NCBI GenBank assembly: GCA_039819065.1
Contig: JBCBSS010000015.1
Location: 1 to 64,000 of the forward strand
Length of the DNA stretch: 64,000 nt
Source: JBCBSS01 sp039819065
GTDB lineage: Bacteria > Bacteroidota > Bacteroidia > Cytophagales > Cyclobacteriaceae
Direction: 5' to 3'
Shown here: positions 9,734 to 17,989 of the stretch, piece after piece
How the letters are laid out: each line of letters begins with the position of its first letter
Numbering within the stretch: position 1 is the stretch's first letter
Notes under the pieces: model-generated
The model's database searches: none
The model's input: only the letters and a program-made list of their open reading frames with translations
What the model was told of the DNA's origin: nothing
Program-made: the position numbers and the translations under genes

Positions 9734-10522
9734 ATGAAATACAAAGAAATTCAAGCCGAACCTCTAACCGACCATTTTGGTGCGGTTATAACCGGATTAG
9801 ATTTGGGAGGCGGGCAATTTGACCATAATACGATCACGGAAATTAAAGATGCCTTTGCCCAATATCAGCTTCTCATATTTAGGGACAAGATTTTGACACC
9901 TAAGGATCAAATTAGGTTCTCACAAATCTTTGGAAACCTTGAGGTTTTTCCATACCATCCGACCCAACTGGAGGAATATCCTGAAATCTTTAGGTTATCT
10001 ACCAACCAGGAAGAAGGGTACAAGAATGTGGGATTTTACTGGCATCAAGACGGTTCTTTTAGACACAAACCAACCGCAGTATCTATTTTCCATTTGATAA
10101 AGATACCTGGTAAGGGAGGTAAAACACTCTTTGCTGATGCCTACGAAGCTTACAATAGAATACCAAGTGAACTCAAACCTCTGGCGGAGAAAATAAAAAC
10201 CATACATGATGGAAACATAGTCCATGATTTGGTGATAAAACATCCGATCACCGGTAAAAAAGCCCTTTACCTCAATCTAGGCTTGGTGAGATCCATAAAG
10301 GGATTTGATGCTGACGAAAAAGATAAAGCACTGGAATTGATAGATATGTTTCAGTCTATTTTAGATCATCCTGATGTCATGTATAGCCATACGTGGCAAG
10401 AAGGTGATTTGATAGTGGCGGATAACTATTCTGTTTTCCATCAGGCTACTGAGACCGAACCTGGAAATGAACGAACACTACATCGTACGTCAATCCATGG
10501 TGAATTAGCACTAAACGATTGA
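9734..10522 (+). CDS. TauD/TfdA-family Fe(II)/2-oxoglutarate dioxygenase
   Basis: A 262-aa cytosolic dioxygenase. The iron-binding triad is His104-x-Asp106 (YWHQDGSF) and His236 (VFHQATE). Arg251 (LHRTSI) is the 2-oxoglutarate anchor, with the same 15-residue His-to-Arg spacing as E. coli TauD. The family couples 2-oxoglutarate decarboxylation to hydroxylation of sulfonates, phenoxyacetates or other acids; the substrate here is unknown. I chose ATG 9734 because family members begin near this point and it has an A-rich leader. An alternative GTG at 9674 has AAGGAGG 5 nt before it, but that sequence lies in a GGAGG/CCTCC hairpin. It follows an AraC gene, its likely regulator. Confidence 0.85.
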   Translation: MKYKEIQAEPLTDHFGAVITGLDLGGGQFDHNTITEIKDAFAQYQLLIFRDKILTPKDQIRFSQIFGNLEVFPYHPTQLEEYPEIFRLSTNQEEGYKNVGFYWHQDGSFRHKPTAVSIFHLIKIPGKGGKTLFADAYEAYNRIPSELKPLAEKIKTIHDGNIVHDLVIKHPITGKKALYLNLGLVRSIKGFDADEKDKALELIDMFQSILDHPDVMYSHTWQEGDLIVADNYSVFHQATETEPGNERTLHRTSIHGELALND

Positions 10523-10533
10523 TGGTGGATAAA

Positions 10534-10670
10534 TGAGGCTGTCTCAAAAGCTGTCTTTTCGACCATAGGGAGAAATCTTACTCGACTCAAAGTACTGATT
10601 GCCAGTAAAGTAAGATTTCTCATCCCGATTGATCGGGATGACATTAAAACGGGCTTTTGCGACAGCCTCA
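10534..10670. repeat. MITE-like element with 17-bp terminal inverted repeats
   Basis: The 137-bp unit starts TGAGGCTGTCTCAAAAG (10534-10550) and ends with its reverse complement carrying one mismatch (10654-10670). Inside are a perfect 13-bp inverted repeat, GAGAAATCTTACT (10570-10582) against 10609-10621, and a CATCCCGAT/ATCGGGATG palindrome (10621-10640). It encodes nothing. The right end, from GACATTAAAACG onward, recurs near 13829-13857. It lies 11 nt after the dioxygenase stop and may also act as a terminator. It is probably a non-autonomous mobile repeat. Confidence 0.72.
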
Positions 10671-10755
10671 CTGAACCAAATCACCAAGTTATTGACCATT
10701 CTCGCAAATCAACCCGATCTATTAATCCGGAAATTTGAAACAAAAGTTTTCAATT

Positions 10756-11250
10756 ATGACGATCGAACAGACTATTATCATTGAAAAAAGCGTAGCTGAA
10801 TGCTGGCAAGTACTGGGCGTACAATACACTGAAATATACAAATGGGCCTCTGTGGTACATAATGCTGAAGGCGATGGGAACATGGGTCTCAACGGAGCTA
10901 GTTGTGACATTAGAGGTTGCACTGTGGAGGGGATAGGAGATATTGAAGAGAAGCTAACAAGTTTTGACCCTCAAAATCACTATTTGGCCTATACGGTAAC
11001 CAAAGGCCTGCCTGGCATAATGAGAGAAGCGAGGAATAGCTGGAAACTTGACCCCATTGGGAGTAGCAGAACCAGACTGAACATGAAGGCGACCATAGTA
11101 CCTAAGGGATTACTAGCCAATATGATGAAACCTATGATCAAACTACAGTTTGGCAACATGACCAAAAAGATCACAGAAGAATTCAAGTATTACGTAGAAA
11201 ACGGTGAGCCTCACCCTCGGAAGTTGAAAGCCCAGATCAAAGTAGCCTAA
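10756..11250 (+). CDS. SRPBCC-superfamily (polyketide cyclase-like) protein
   Basis: A 164-aa protein with the SRPBCC/START-like pattern: an N-terminal strand TIIIEKSVAECWQVLG followed by the typical W-x-x-L/V segment, a central beta sheet, and a long C-terminal helix (GLLANMMKPMIKLQFGNMTKKITEEFKYY). Such proteins bind hydrophobic ligands in a deep cavity; some are cyclases, many have no known reaction. ATG 10756 is preferred over an upstream TTG at 10735 because the fold starts there. The next gene, a lipoprotein, begins 13 nt downstream, so the two are probably an operon. Confidence 0.75.
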   Translation: MTIEQTIIIEKSVAECWQVLGVQYTEIYKWASVVHNAEGDGNMGLNGASCDIRGCTVEGIGDIEEKLTSFDPQNHYLAYTVTKGLPGIMREARNSWKLDPIGSSRTRLNMKATIVPKGLLANMMKPMIKLQFGNMTKKITEEFKYYVENGEPHPRKLKAQIKVA

Positions 11251-11263
11251 CCTATTCTAAACC

Positions 11264-12136
11264 ATGAAAACCGGTCAATTCTATATCATAGCATTAACAA
11301 TCTTTGTGTCAAGCTGTAAACTGGCGGATTTAAGAACCTCATCAATTGACCCTCAGTCTTTACCAAGAGAACCTAGAGCAGTGGAGTTACTCGAAAAAGT
11401 GATAGTGGCTCATAATCTTCAAAAGCTTAAAGAGGCAGAGACATATTCCTTCCAAACCAGGGATAACTGGAAAGGGCTTATGACTTTGATCAACCCAATG
11501 CTCAAAGACAATGAATGGGTAGAGGTAAGATTTAGACCGATGTCATTTGATGGGCAGATGCAATATTTGGAAACCAAAAACAAGGATGTGATTTATGGTA
11601 TCCAATCCTTCAACTATTACCAGAAAGATGGGGCTAGTGAGGCTGAATTCAAAAAGAAAGAAAAGATGGTGTTTGCCATTGCCGCCATGCAGTATTTGTT
11701 TGAGCTGCCTTTGCGTCTGGTAGAAGCGCCGATTTTGAAATATGCCGGTACCAAAACGTTTGAAGGGACCACCTACGAGCTAGTCTTTGCTACTTGGAAA
11801 AGCACTCAGCCCAACAAGGAGCATGATCAATATTTACTTTTTATTCATCCGGAAACTTATCAGTTGGCCTTTGCCAGCTACACCATTCGCGAGATGTATA
11901 TGCCAGCCCCAAAGGGAATGTATGGATCTATCCGATACGAAGACATGGTTGAAAATGAAGATGGTATAAAATACCCGTCAACCCTATATGTTCAGATCAA
12001 CAAGCTGAAAAAGAATAAGAAATGGGCACATAAGATGGTATTGAAAGACCTGACACTGAATGGCTTTGATAAGGCAATGCTCTATCCGAACCAAAACCTT
12101 GAGTTTCTAGGTGACGATAAACCCACCCAAAAATGA
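11264..12136 (+). CDS. Lipoprotein of unknown function (LolA/DUF6503-like)
   Basis: A 290-aa protein with a type II signal peptide (hydrophobic residues 5-17, lipobox FVSSC, Cys18). The segment AVELLEKVIVAHNLQKLKE followed by a mostly beta-strand body resembles the LolA-like outer-membrane lipoprotein-sorting fold seen in Bacteroidota hypothetical families such as DUF6503; I am not certain of the exact family. It is expected to be membrane-anchored facing the periplasm or surface. It is likely co-transcribed with the SRPBCC gene 13 nt upstream; both may handle a hydrophobic ligand. Confidence 0.65.
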   Translation: MKTGQFYIIALTIFVSSCKLADLRTSSIDPQSLPREPRAVELLEKVIVAHNLQKLKEAETYSFQTRDNWKGLMTLINPMLKDNEWVEVRFRPMSFDGQMQYLETKNKDVIYGIQSFNYYQKDGASEAEFKKKEKMVFAIAAMQYLFELPLRLVEAPILKYAGTKTFEGTTYELVFATWKSTQPNKEHDQYLLFIHPETYQLAFASYTIREMYMPAPKGMYGSIRYEDMVENEDGIKYPSTLYVQINKLKKNKKWAHKMVLKDLTLNGFDKAMLYPNQNLEFLGDDKPTQK

Positions 12137-12329
12137 TAGGAACATAATGCCTTGAATCTTATTATACACTAAAATCAGAATAGCGGTTTGTCGGTTGCTC
12201 ATTGCTGTCTAGAACGCTAGATGAAGGCCAAAGACAGTCAATAGCAGTAATCTGGTCACACTCCAGTAGACTCTTCGTCTAATGCTTTTGAAAGGATTTT
12301 AAATCATTAAACACCGACAAAAAGATAAA

Positions 12330-12941
12330 ATGAAAGTACTGCATATAGACGCAAGTTTAAGGCTAGCAGGGTCAGCTTCAAGGGAAATGTCGCAAGCCTT
12401 CATTGACCATCTCAAGGCAAAAAAGGATATCAGCGTAGATAGACTGGATTTAGAGACCGAGAGGTTTGACCACATTACTCAGCTATATGCTGAGGCAATG
12501 TATGCGATGCCCGGCCAGTATACACCAGAACAGGAAAAAGAACTTGAAATTTCAAATGGACTGGTGGATCGAGTGATAGACGCAGACCTGCTAGTGATTG
12601 GAACCCCTACCTACAACTTTGGCATTCCATCAAGCTTGAAAACATTGATAGACCTAATTGTTCGGTCCGGTAGGACATTCATGTACTCAGAAGCTGGTTT
12701 TGAAGGGCAGTTAAAGGATAAGAAGGTAGTCGTGATCAATAGCCGGGGACTTTCTTATGCCGAAGAGGAAACTAAGGCCAATGATCATGTGACGGAGTAC
12801 TTGCAAACTATCCTGGGATTTGTCGGGATTACGGACGTTCAATTTGTATACATTGACCCTACTTTCTTTGGCGATGAAGCAACCGAAGCTGCCAAATCCA
12901 GGGCTAAAGAAGAGTTCACTACGATTATCGACCGGCTTTAG
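12330..12941 (+). CDS. azoR: FMN-dependent NADH-azoreductase
   Basis: A 203-aa flavodoxin-fold enzyme of the AzoR/NQO-like group. The FMN phosphate loop is DASLRLAGSASREMS (residues 7-21). TPTYNFGIPSSLKTLID (about 92-108) is the conserved AzoR flavin-contacting segment, and INSRG follows near residue 140. AzoR enzymes reduce quinones, azo dyes and nitroaromatics with NADH by two-electron transfer, avoiding semiquinone radicals. Start ATG follows ACAAAAAGATAAA. It stands alone with a 193-nt upstream gap that holds no clear repeat. It fits the electrophile and quinone defence theme of the surrounding genes. Confidence 0.9.
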   Translation: MKVLHIDASLRLAGSASREMSQAFIDHLKAKKDISVDRLDLETERFDHITQLYAEAMYAMPGQYTPEQEKELEISNGLVDRVIDADLLVIGTPTYNFGIPSSLKTLIDLIVRSGRTFMYSEAGFEGQLKDKKVVVINSRGLSYAEEETKANDHVTEYLQTILGFVGITDVQFVYIDPTFFGDEATEAAKSRAKEEFTTIIDRL

Positions 12942-13012
12942 TGATATCTGCTTGTGGCGTAATGGCAAGCATAATACAGAATGCTTCCATTGAACCGTGA
13001 TCAGCATATGTG

Positions 13013-13231
13013 ATGAAGAAAGAAGATGACAGGGCCAAACAGACGCACGTGAAAGGTCAGGCAGAAGGAGTTTTTGCATGGTGGAATAATCTTTCCACCA
13101 TTCGGCCGGAAGATAGCCCGGCCACAAAGGTAAAAAGAGTACTGATCCGTATTGTTGGGATTATATTTCTTATCGTCTTTAGTCCCTTTTTGCTGTTAGC
13201 CTTACTGGTAGCATTCTTAGCGATGCTGTGA
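13013..13231 (+). CDS. Small single-pass membrane protein, unknown
   Basis: A 72-aa protein with a basic/acidic polar N-terminal half (KKEDDRAKQTHVKG, then WWNNLSTIRPED) and one strong C-terminal membrane helix (about residues 48-71, IVGIIFLIVFSPFLLLALLV). GTG 13010 and ATG 13013 are both possible starts; ATG is taken. Its stop overlaps the GTG start of the next membrane protein (GTGA), which implies translational coupling. I do not recognise the family. Confidence 0.62.
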   Translation: MKKEDDRAKQTHVKGQAEGVFAWWNNLSTIRPEDSPATKVKRVLIRIVGIIFLIVFSPFLLLALLVAFLAML

Positions 13232-13566
13232 GGAAACTGGTTTCAGGTGGCGGCTGGTGCATTCCACTAGTATGTTTCATTGTACATCAGTTGCTACAGA
13301 AAGTACTCGAGGTCAATATGCAATGGCTTGATTGGTATTTGGACCCTTTCTGTTTGGGGGCTATCTCGCTCTATGGATTACAACTTGAAAGGCAGTATTT
13401 CTACCAGCAATTGAAGCTTGGCAGTGCTGACATCCTCATGACCACCTTGTTTTTAATTGTAGTTTCTGAAGTTGTTTTTCCATATCTATCGAATCAGTTT
13501 GTTCAGGATTGGAGAGATGCAGTAAGCATATGCTTGGGTACAGCTTGGTTTGTCATTGTTAAATAG
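13228..13566 (+). CDS. Small polytopic membrane protein
   Basis: A 112-aa protein with three or four hydrophobic segments (about 8-25, 38-52, 68-86 and 98-112). It starts at GTG 13228, overlapping the previous stop by four bases. The NMQWLDWYLDPFCLGAISL stretch resembles about 110-aa Bacteroidota proteins annotated as magnesium-citrate secondary transporter-like; that label is weakly founded and I do not transfer a function. It is probably coupled to the upstream single-pass protein and may form a complex with it. Confidence 0.6.
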   Translation: MRKLVSGGGWCIPLVCFIVHQLLQKVLEVNMQWLDWYLDPFCLGAISLYGLQLERQYFYQQLKLGSADILMTTLFLIVVSEVVFPYLSNQFVQDWRDAVSICLGTAWFVIVK

Positions 13567-13610
13567 AATGATGATGATGTGGTTTATTCTACGTACAAAA
13601 ATCAATTCTA

Positions 13611-13857
13611 ATGTCATCCCGATCGGGATGACATACAAAGTAATTCGGATGATGTAATCCTTACCCTCTCCAAGTCTGACAAGCCAGACTTTTCCCCTCC
13701 CTAATTTTAGGGAGGGGTTGGGGTGGGTAAAACAAAAGAATTTCCTACAGCTTACTTGACAAGTAACACTCCGTATACACTTGCATGTCATTTCACTTCG
13801 CACGATCCTGATTGTTAGGTCTCAAAATGACATTAAAACGAGCTTTTGAGACGGCCT
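13611..13857. repeat. Cluster of REP/MITE-like intergenic palindromes
   Basis: This 332-bp gap between membrane-protein and SDR genes holds no gene but several repeat units: a perfect 24-bp palindrome at 13611-13634 centred on CGATCG; a G/C-rich hairpin near 13700-13722 (CTCCCTAA/TTAGGGAG) followed by GGGGTTGGGGTGGGT, a sequence type common between Bacteroidota genes; and a right end at 13829-13857 (GACATTAAAACG...CTTTTGAGAC) nearly identical to the right end of the element at 10534-10670. It looks like a decayed or nested relative of that element. Confidence 0.65.
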
Positions 13858-13898
13858 CCACTTTGTATCTTCATTAAGAAATACTCGAATCTAACCCA

Positions 13899-14606
13899 TT
13901 AAACCAGTCTGGCACCGCCGTCTACATGGATAATCTCTCCGGTTACCGATTTATTCTTCATAAAGAAAATGACGGCCATTGCTACCTCCTCTGGTTTCGC
14001 CAAACGTTTTACTGGCTGTTTCTCTGATATCTGCTCAAATACCTCCTTTTTACCATCGCCTAGCACTGCATCCCACATGGGGGTATCAGTCCATCCTGGA
14101 GATACAGCATTGAATCTAATGGGCGTTAATTCAAGTGCCATGACCCTTGCTAATTGCTCCGCTGCGGCAGTGCCGATTCCCGAAACCCATGCGCCGGAGA
14201 CTGGTCTATCGGTTGAAAGACCTCCTGTGAAAGTTATCGAACCTCCTTCTTTCATTTTAGAAGCTGCGGCTCTTATCACGTGTACGCTACCTTTTAGTCT
14301 TAAATCAATTGGGTGCATGTGCTCTTCTACGGATCCCTCTAGAATACTTCCCAATTTAGTGCTCCCGGCGGCTATGTAGATGTGATCAATTTCGCCTACT
14401 CCGCTGATGAAAGTATGGACGGCTTTTTCATCATTGACATCCAAAGAGGAAACAGTCATGTCCGGATAATCTTTTTTGAAGGCATTGATACGAGATTCAC
14501 TTAGGCCTGTAACATGTACATTGGCACCTTCAGCAAAGGCAAGTGCTGCTACTGCTCTACCGATGCCTGATGTACCTCCGATTATAACTACTTTTTCGTT
14601 TTTCAT
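13899..14606 (-). CDS. Atypical SDR-family protein lacking the YxxxK catalytic pair
   Basis: A 235-aa Rossmann protein with the SDR cofactor motif GGTSGIG (residues 9-15) and the C-terminal motifs RFNAVSPGWTDTP and GEIIHVDGG. At the position where classical SDRs carry Tyr-x-x-x-Lys it reads WVSGIGTAAAEQLARVMALE, so both catalytic residues are replaced. It may be a non-catalytic NAD(P)-binding protein or use a different mechanism. It is divergent from an HxlR regulator gene across 97 nt, a typical regulator/target layout. The two SDRs at 38361 and 39092 show the same loss. Confidence 0.82.
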   Translation of the reverse strand: MKNEKVVIIGGTSGIGRAVAALAFAEGANVHVTGLSESRINAFKKDYPDMTVSSLDVNDEKAVHTFISGVGEIDHIYIAAGSTKLGSILEGSVEEHMHPIDLRLKGSVHVIRAAASKMKEGGSITFTGGLSTDRPVSGAWVSGIGTAAAEQLARVMALELTPIRFNAVSPGWTDTPMWDAVLGDGKKEVFEQISEKQPVKRLAKPEEVAMAVIFFMKNKSVTGEIIHVDGGARLV

Positions 14607-14677
14607 ATACTCTGGTTTTTTCCCAAAGTTGATATCTTAGCACCCTATCCGGCAAGTAGTCACAAAATTGTATCCTA

Positions 14678-14693
14678 GTAACCAAAAAGTTAC
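14678..14693. promoter_or_regulatory. Candidate HxlR operator (GTAAC-N6-GTTAC)
   Basis: GTAAC (14678-14682) and GTTAC (14689-14693) form an inverted repeat 10 nt before the HxlR start codon and within the divergent SDR/HxlR spacer. HxlR-family repressors commonly bind such palindromes in their own divergent promoter. Assignment is by position and symmetry only. Confidence 0.45.
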
Positions 14694-14703
14694 CTTATTG
14701 ATT

Positions 14704-15084
14704 ATGAGAAAGTTAAATTCAACTAATTACGAGAACCACAATGCGATTACGGCCGAATGCCCTATTCTTAGCACACTACATTTTGTGAGTGGTAGGTGGA
14801 AACTGGTGATCTTGTGGCGGATAAAAGATGAAGTAGGACGTTTTGGCACCTTGCAAAAAAGTATGCCTGGGATTAGTAAGAAAATGCTTAGCCAGCAATT
14901 GAGAGAGTTGGAAAGAGATGGGTTTATTCACCGAGAGATATTTGCAGAAATGCCTCCTCGGGTAGAATACTCATTGACTGAGTTAGGACGTTCATTTATA
15001 CCTGTGCTAGAGCATATCGAGAAATGGGGGAATGAGCAAAATATAACCTCACATTTTCAGGAAATGATAGAGAAAATCGGTTGA
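14704..15084 (+). CDS. HxlR-family winged-helix regulator
   Basis: A 126-aa protein with the HxlR signature: a conserved N-terminal Cys (ECPILSTLHFVSGRWKLVILW), a winged helix with GISKKMLSQQLRELERDGFI, and PPRVEYSLTELGRSFIPVLE. Several HxlR members (YodB, HypR) sense quinones or hypochlorite through this Cys, so an electrophile sensor is plausible. ATG 14704 is preferred over the in-frame TTG at 14668 because it gives the normal family N-terminus and leaves room for the promoter. It is divergent from the SDR gene it probably controls. Confidence 0.87.
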   Translation: MRKLNSTNYENHNAITAECPILSTLHFVSGRWKLVILWRIKDEVGRFGTLQKSMPGISKKMLSQQLRELERDGFIHREIFAEMPPRVEYSLTELGRSFIPVLEHIEKWGNEQNITSHFQEMIEKIG

Positions 15085-15122
15085 TATATTGTTTTCAAAA
15101 TACACTTAACTGAAGTTCTACT

Positions 15123-15860
15123 ATGCCTATGCGACACTTTTGTATCAAACACAGCGTCATGAGAATCACTTTGACTATGCTGCTGGTGGTGCTATCACCT
15201 GAAATAATGGCACAAAGCACTTATCCTGATGTAGTGGCAGTTGGAGCGATGAAGCATGTGAAATGGAAGGGCGAACTTCAAGGTGTTGTAAGGTTAGATA
15301 CACTCGAAGAGAAAACAGGTCTTTATGGTTTAGGCCCTCAAAGCTACTTGATAGGGGAGTTGCTCATCTACGATGGCATTACATACCTTTCTCAGGTCAC
15401 TTCTGATTCTACTATGAAGGTGGTCCAGACTTCGGAGGTAGAAGCTCCTTTCTTTGTGTATGGAAACGTGCGCGAATGGAAGACGATCGCTTTGCCTTCA
15501 TCGGTGAAGGATATCAAATCGCTTGAGCAATATATTGATTCACAAACCAAAGAGTATAAAAGGCCGTTTGTCTTTAAACTTTCTGGAACCATTCCGTCAG
15601 CACAGATACACATTCAAAACCTGCCTCTTGGTACGAAGGTATCTTCGCCCAAAGATGCTCATAAGGGCCAAATTCAATACTTATTAGAGGGTGAAGATGT
15701 GGAGATCGTAGGTTTTTTCTCCACAAAACATCAAGGCATTTTCACGCATCACGATACCTACCTACACATGCACTTAATAACGAAAGATAAACAACAGATG
15801 GGTCATGTAGATTGGTTAAACCTGTCAGGTGAGATGCAATTACTTCTGCCCGTGAAATGA
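15123..15860 (+). CDS. Exported acetolactate decarboxylase
   Basis: A 245-aa homologue of alpha-acetolactate decarboxylase (ALDC), which converts acetolactate to acetoin. Family features are LGPQSYLIGELLIYDG, the GVVRLDTLEE segment, FKLSGTIPSAQIHIQN and the C-terminal metal-binding HHDTYLHMHL. An N-terminal hydrophobic segment ending MAQS is a probable signal peptide; ATG 15159 is an alternative start giving a cleaner signal. Export is unusual because acetolactate is made in the cytosol, and no acetolactate synthase gene is nearby. It follows the HxlR gene by 38 nt. A second ALDC, a lipoprotein, lies at 28246. Confidence 0.82.
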   Translation: MPMRHFCIKHSVMRITLTMLLVVLSPEIMAQSTYPDVVAVGAMKHVKWKGELQGVVRLDTLEEKTGLYGLGPQSYLIGELLIYDGITYLSQVTSDSTMKVVQTSEVEAPFFVYGNVREWKTIALPSSVKDIKSLEQYIDSQTKEYKRPFVFKLSGTIPSAQIHIQNLPLGTKVSSPKDAHKGQIQYLLEGEDVEIVGFFSTKHQGIFTHHDTYLHMHLITKDKQQMGHVDWLNLSGEMQLLLPVK

Positions 15861-15966
15861 CCTTTTAGGAATGAACCCATTTATGGTAAATGTAGAATAG
15901 CGTATTTCGTTATTGTCACACCATAATTCCTCGGTCGTCTAATAATTCAGGTACGCTAAAAGAATT

Positions 15967-16833
15967 TTGGGATTGCATAAAGCAGATGAAAAACAGATAG
16001 ATGCTAATCTGGTGCAAAAGGCCTTAAACGGTGATAAGGTGGCACTCAATAACCTTATAGATCGGCACTACTCAGATACATTTAATATCTGTCTGAAAAT
16101 GTTATACAGTCACAAAGATGCAGAAGATGTGAATCAGGAGATTTGGATCAAAATTGTGACCCAACTCAAGACCTTTCAATTTAAAAGTGCATTCAAGACA
16201 TGGATGTATAGAATAGCCGTCAATCATGTTTTGGACATGAAAAAGCGAAGCGTAGAGCTACAGATTACCAAAGGCTTAGAGGGCTACGGTAACCACTTAG
16301 CTAATATTGAAAATGAAGAACTGAACCAAGAGGAAAAGACAGTGCTCAAAGAAGCAGTGGTTGAGGCAAAACTCAGTTGTATGTCAGGTATGTTGATGTG
16401 CCTCAATAGGGAGCAACGACTATTCTATATTCTCGGAGATATTTTCAAGATCGATCATAATATCGGAAGTGAGATACTTGATATTAGTACATCGGCGTAC
16501 AGGAAAAAAATATCACGTGCTAGAAAGGACCTTTATAACTTTATGAATGGGCAATGTAGTTTGGTAAATAAAGACAATCCCTGCACCTGTGAGAAAAAGA
16601 CTAAGGGTTTCATCAAGCTTGGTTACGTCAACCCTGATAACCTCATTTTCAATAAAGATTTCAAAAAGAGTATATATGATAGACTTCTAGAGAAAGAAGA
16701 AGCCTTGGAATCCGCCAGAGAGGAAGTGCACACGCGACTTTTTCAAGACCATCCCTACGAACAGCAACCTGATCAAATCATCAAGGAAGTACTCAACGAC
16801 CATAAGCTCAACACGCTACTGAGACTCCATTAG
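15967..16833 (+). CDS. ECF-like RNA polymerase sigma factor with Cys-containing C-terminal extension
   Basis: A 288-aa sigma-70-family protein. Region 2 spans about residues 25-90 (LIDRHYSDTFNICLKMLYSHKDAEDVNQEIWIKI...FKTWMYRIAVNHVLD). Region 4 is divergent (NREQRLFYILGDIFKIDH...EILDISTSAYRKKISRARKDL, about 145-190). It is followed by a CxxxxxxxxCxC cluster (CSLVNKDNPCTC) and a roughly 85-residue tail. No in-frame ATG exists near the start, so TTG 15967 or 15973 is used. No anti-sigma factor is next to it; the following gene is a Cys-rich lipoprotein. Its last 21 codons and downstream spacer are duplicated at 19129-19333. Confidence 0.83.
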   Translation: MGLHKADEKQIDANLVQKALNGDKVALNNLIDRHYSDTFNICLKMLYSHKDAEDVNQEIWIKIVTQLKTFQFKSAFKTWMYRIAVNHVLDMKKRSVELQITKGLEGYGNHLANIENEELNQEEKTVLKEAVVEAKLSCMSGMLMCLNREQRLFYILGDIFKIDHNIGSEILDISTSAYRKKISRARKDLYNFMNGQCSLVNKDNPCTCEKKTKGFIKLGYVNPDNLIFNKDFKKSIYDRLLEKEEALESAREEVHTRLFQDHPYEQQPDQIIKEVLNDHKLNTLLRLH

Positions 16834-17030
16834 GTCAAAATGCTAGGTCTGATATGATGAAGCTATAGCTTAAAAGGTGCCCTAAATTATTCCATTATGA
16901 AAATGTACGTTTTACGGTTGTCAATCTATACTTGACGTTCCTGCAATATCTGCATGCGTTCATAGAAATCAGCCTTATTGGTGATAGGTACAATGTAGTT
17001 TCGGATATGTCGAATCTAAACAACTACAAA

Positions 17031-17870
17031 ATGAAAACATTTAAAGCAACATTTCTAATTCTCCTGGTTTGGCTGACTTCCTGTACCAGAACCGAACAAG
17101 AAATTCAGCCGGCGATTGAACAATCATCATTTCAGGTTACGGAACAGCAATCCGAACTTCTTTCCAAGCTTTTTACCACCATAAGCCAAAAACCAAACTT
17201 TCAATCCCTTTCAAGGGAAGAACAAATAGAGACGTTGGTGGATTTCCTTAACAGCAACGGGCATAGTGTAGACTTGAAGGAGTATAGTCAGCTTTTATAC
17301 CCAACCAGTGATGTTTCTTACAATACCAACTTATCTGAAGAAATATTCGACTATGTATACCAAATAGGGATTGACGAACATACTTCCGAAGCTCTGGAAG
17401 GCTTTAAAAAAGAGCTACTTGCTTCTAAAGGACAAGTATCTGATGAAGACAGGGAATTCATCTCAGCAGATATTGCTTTGTGGCAGTTCCTTTCAGATAA
17501 TGAGGAGTTTGTGAATTTATATCAGAAGGAGGTAACAAAAAACAATGGTAGGGTCGAGCTGAACCCTAGTTTTCAGTGCTTTTTATGGACGCTTAAATTT
17601 GGGGTAAACTTCACATTTTGTGTACTTGGAGATTTAATCAGTTGTGCCAAGCTACCTTTGGATGTACAAGCTTATGCTAAGTCATGTGGCAGTGGATCTG
17701 ATCCAATTGTTGATCCATGTGAAAATAACCCTAACCCATGCTGCGGAGTATCTTGTGTACAGGGTTATGTTTGTATAAACGGCACTTGTCAAGAAGATCC
17801 CTACTTTGATAATTGTGCAAACTGCTTGCCTGGCGAAGAGTGCGTCAATGGCTTTTGTAGACCCTTTTAG
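17031..17870 (+). CDS. Lipoprotein with Cys-rich EGF-like C-terminus
   Basis: A 279-aa protein. ATG 17031 gives a type II signal peptide (lipobox WLTSC, Cys18), so I reject upstream in-frame starts. Residues about 25-195 are helical and polar. A hydrophobic stretch CFLWTLKFGVNFTFCVLGD precedes the last about 50 residues, which hold Cys motifs of the form CVQGYVCINGTC and CLPGEECVNGFC, two CxxGxxCxxGxC units like small EGF-type knots. It lies 197 nt after the sigma factor gene and may belong to its regulon. Its 3' part and the sigma 3' end were both duplicated downstream and decayed (22148-22392). Function unknown. Confidence 0.72.
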   Translation: MKTFKATFLILLVWLTSCTRTEQEIQPAIEQSSFQVTEQQSELLSKLFTTISQKPNFQSLSREEQIETLVDFLNSNGHSVDLKEYSQLLYPTSDVSYNTNLSEEIFDYVYQIGIDEHTSEALEGFKKELLASKGQVSDEDREFISADIALWQFLSDNEEFVNLYQKEVTKNNGRVELNPSFQCFLWTLKFGVNFTFCVLGDLISCAKLPLDVQAYAKSCGSGSDPIVDPCENNPNPCCGVSCVQGYVCINGTCQEDPYFDNCANCLPGEECVNGFCRPF

Positions 17871-17989
17871 TGCTGTTTTCTAGACTAAAAGCCCTGTGAA
17901 CAAGTGCTGATTACTTTTCACTTTGCTTATTGCAAATTATAACGGTATGTGGTTCTGTCTTAGAGCAGAACTACATACCAAAGTTGCTT

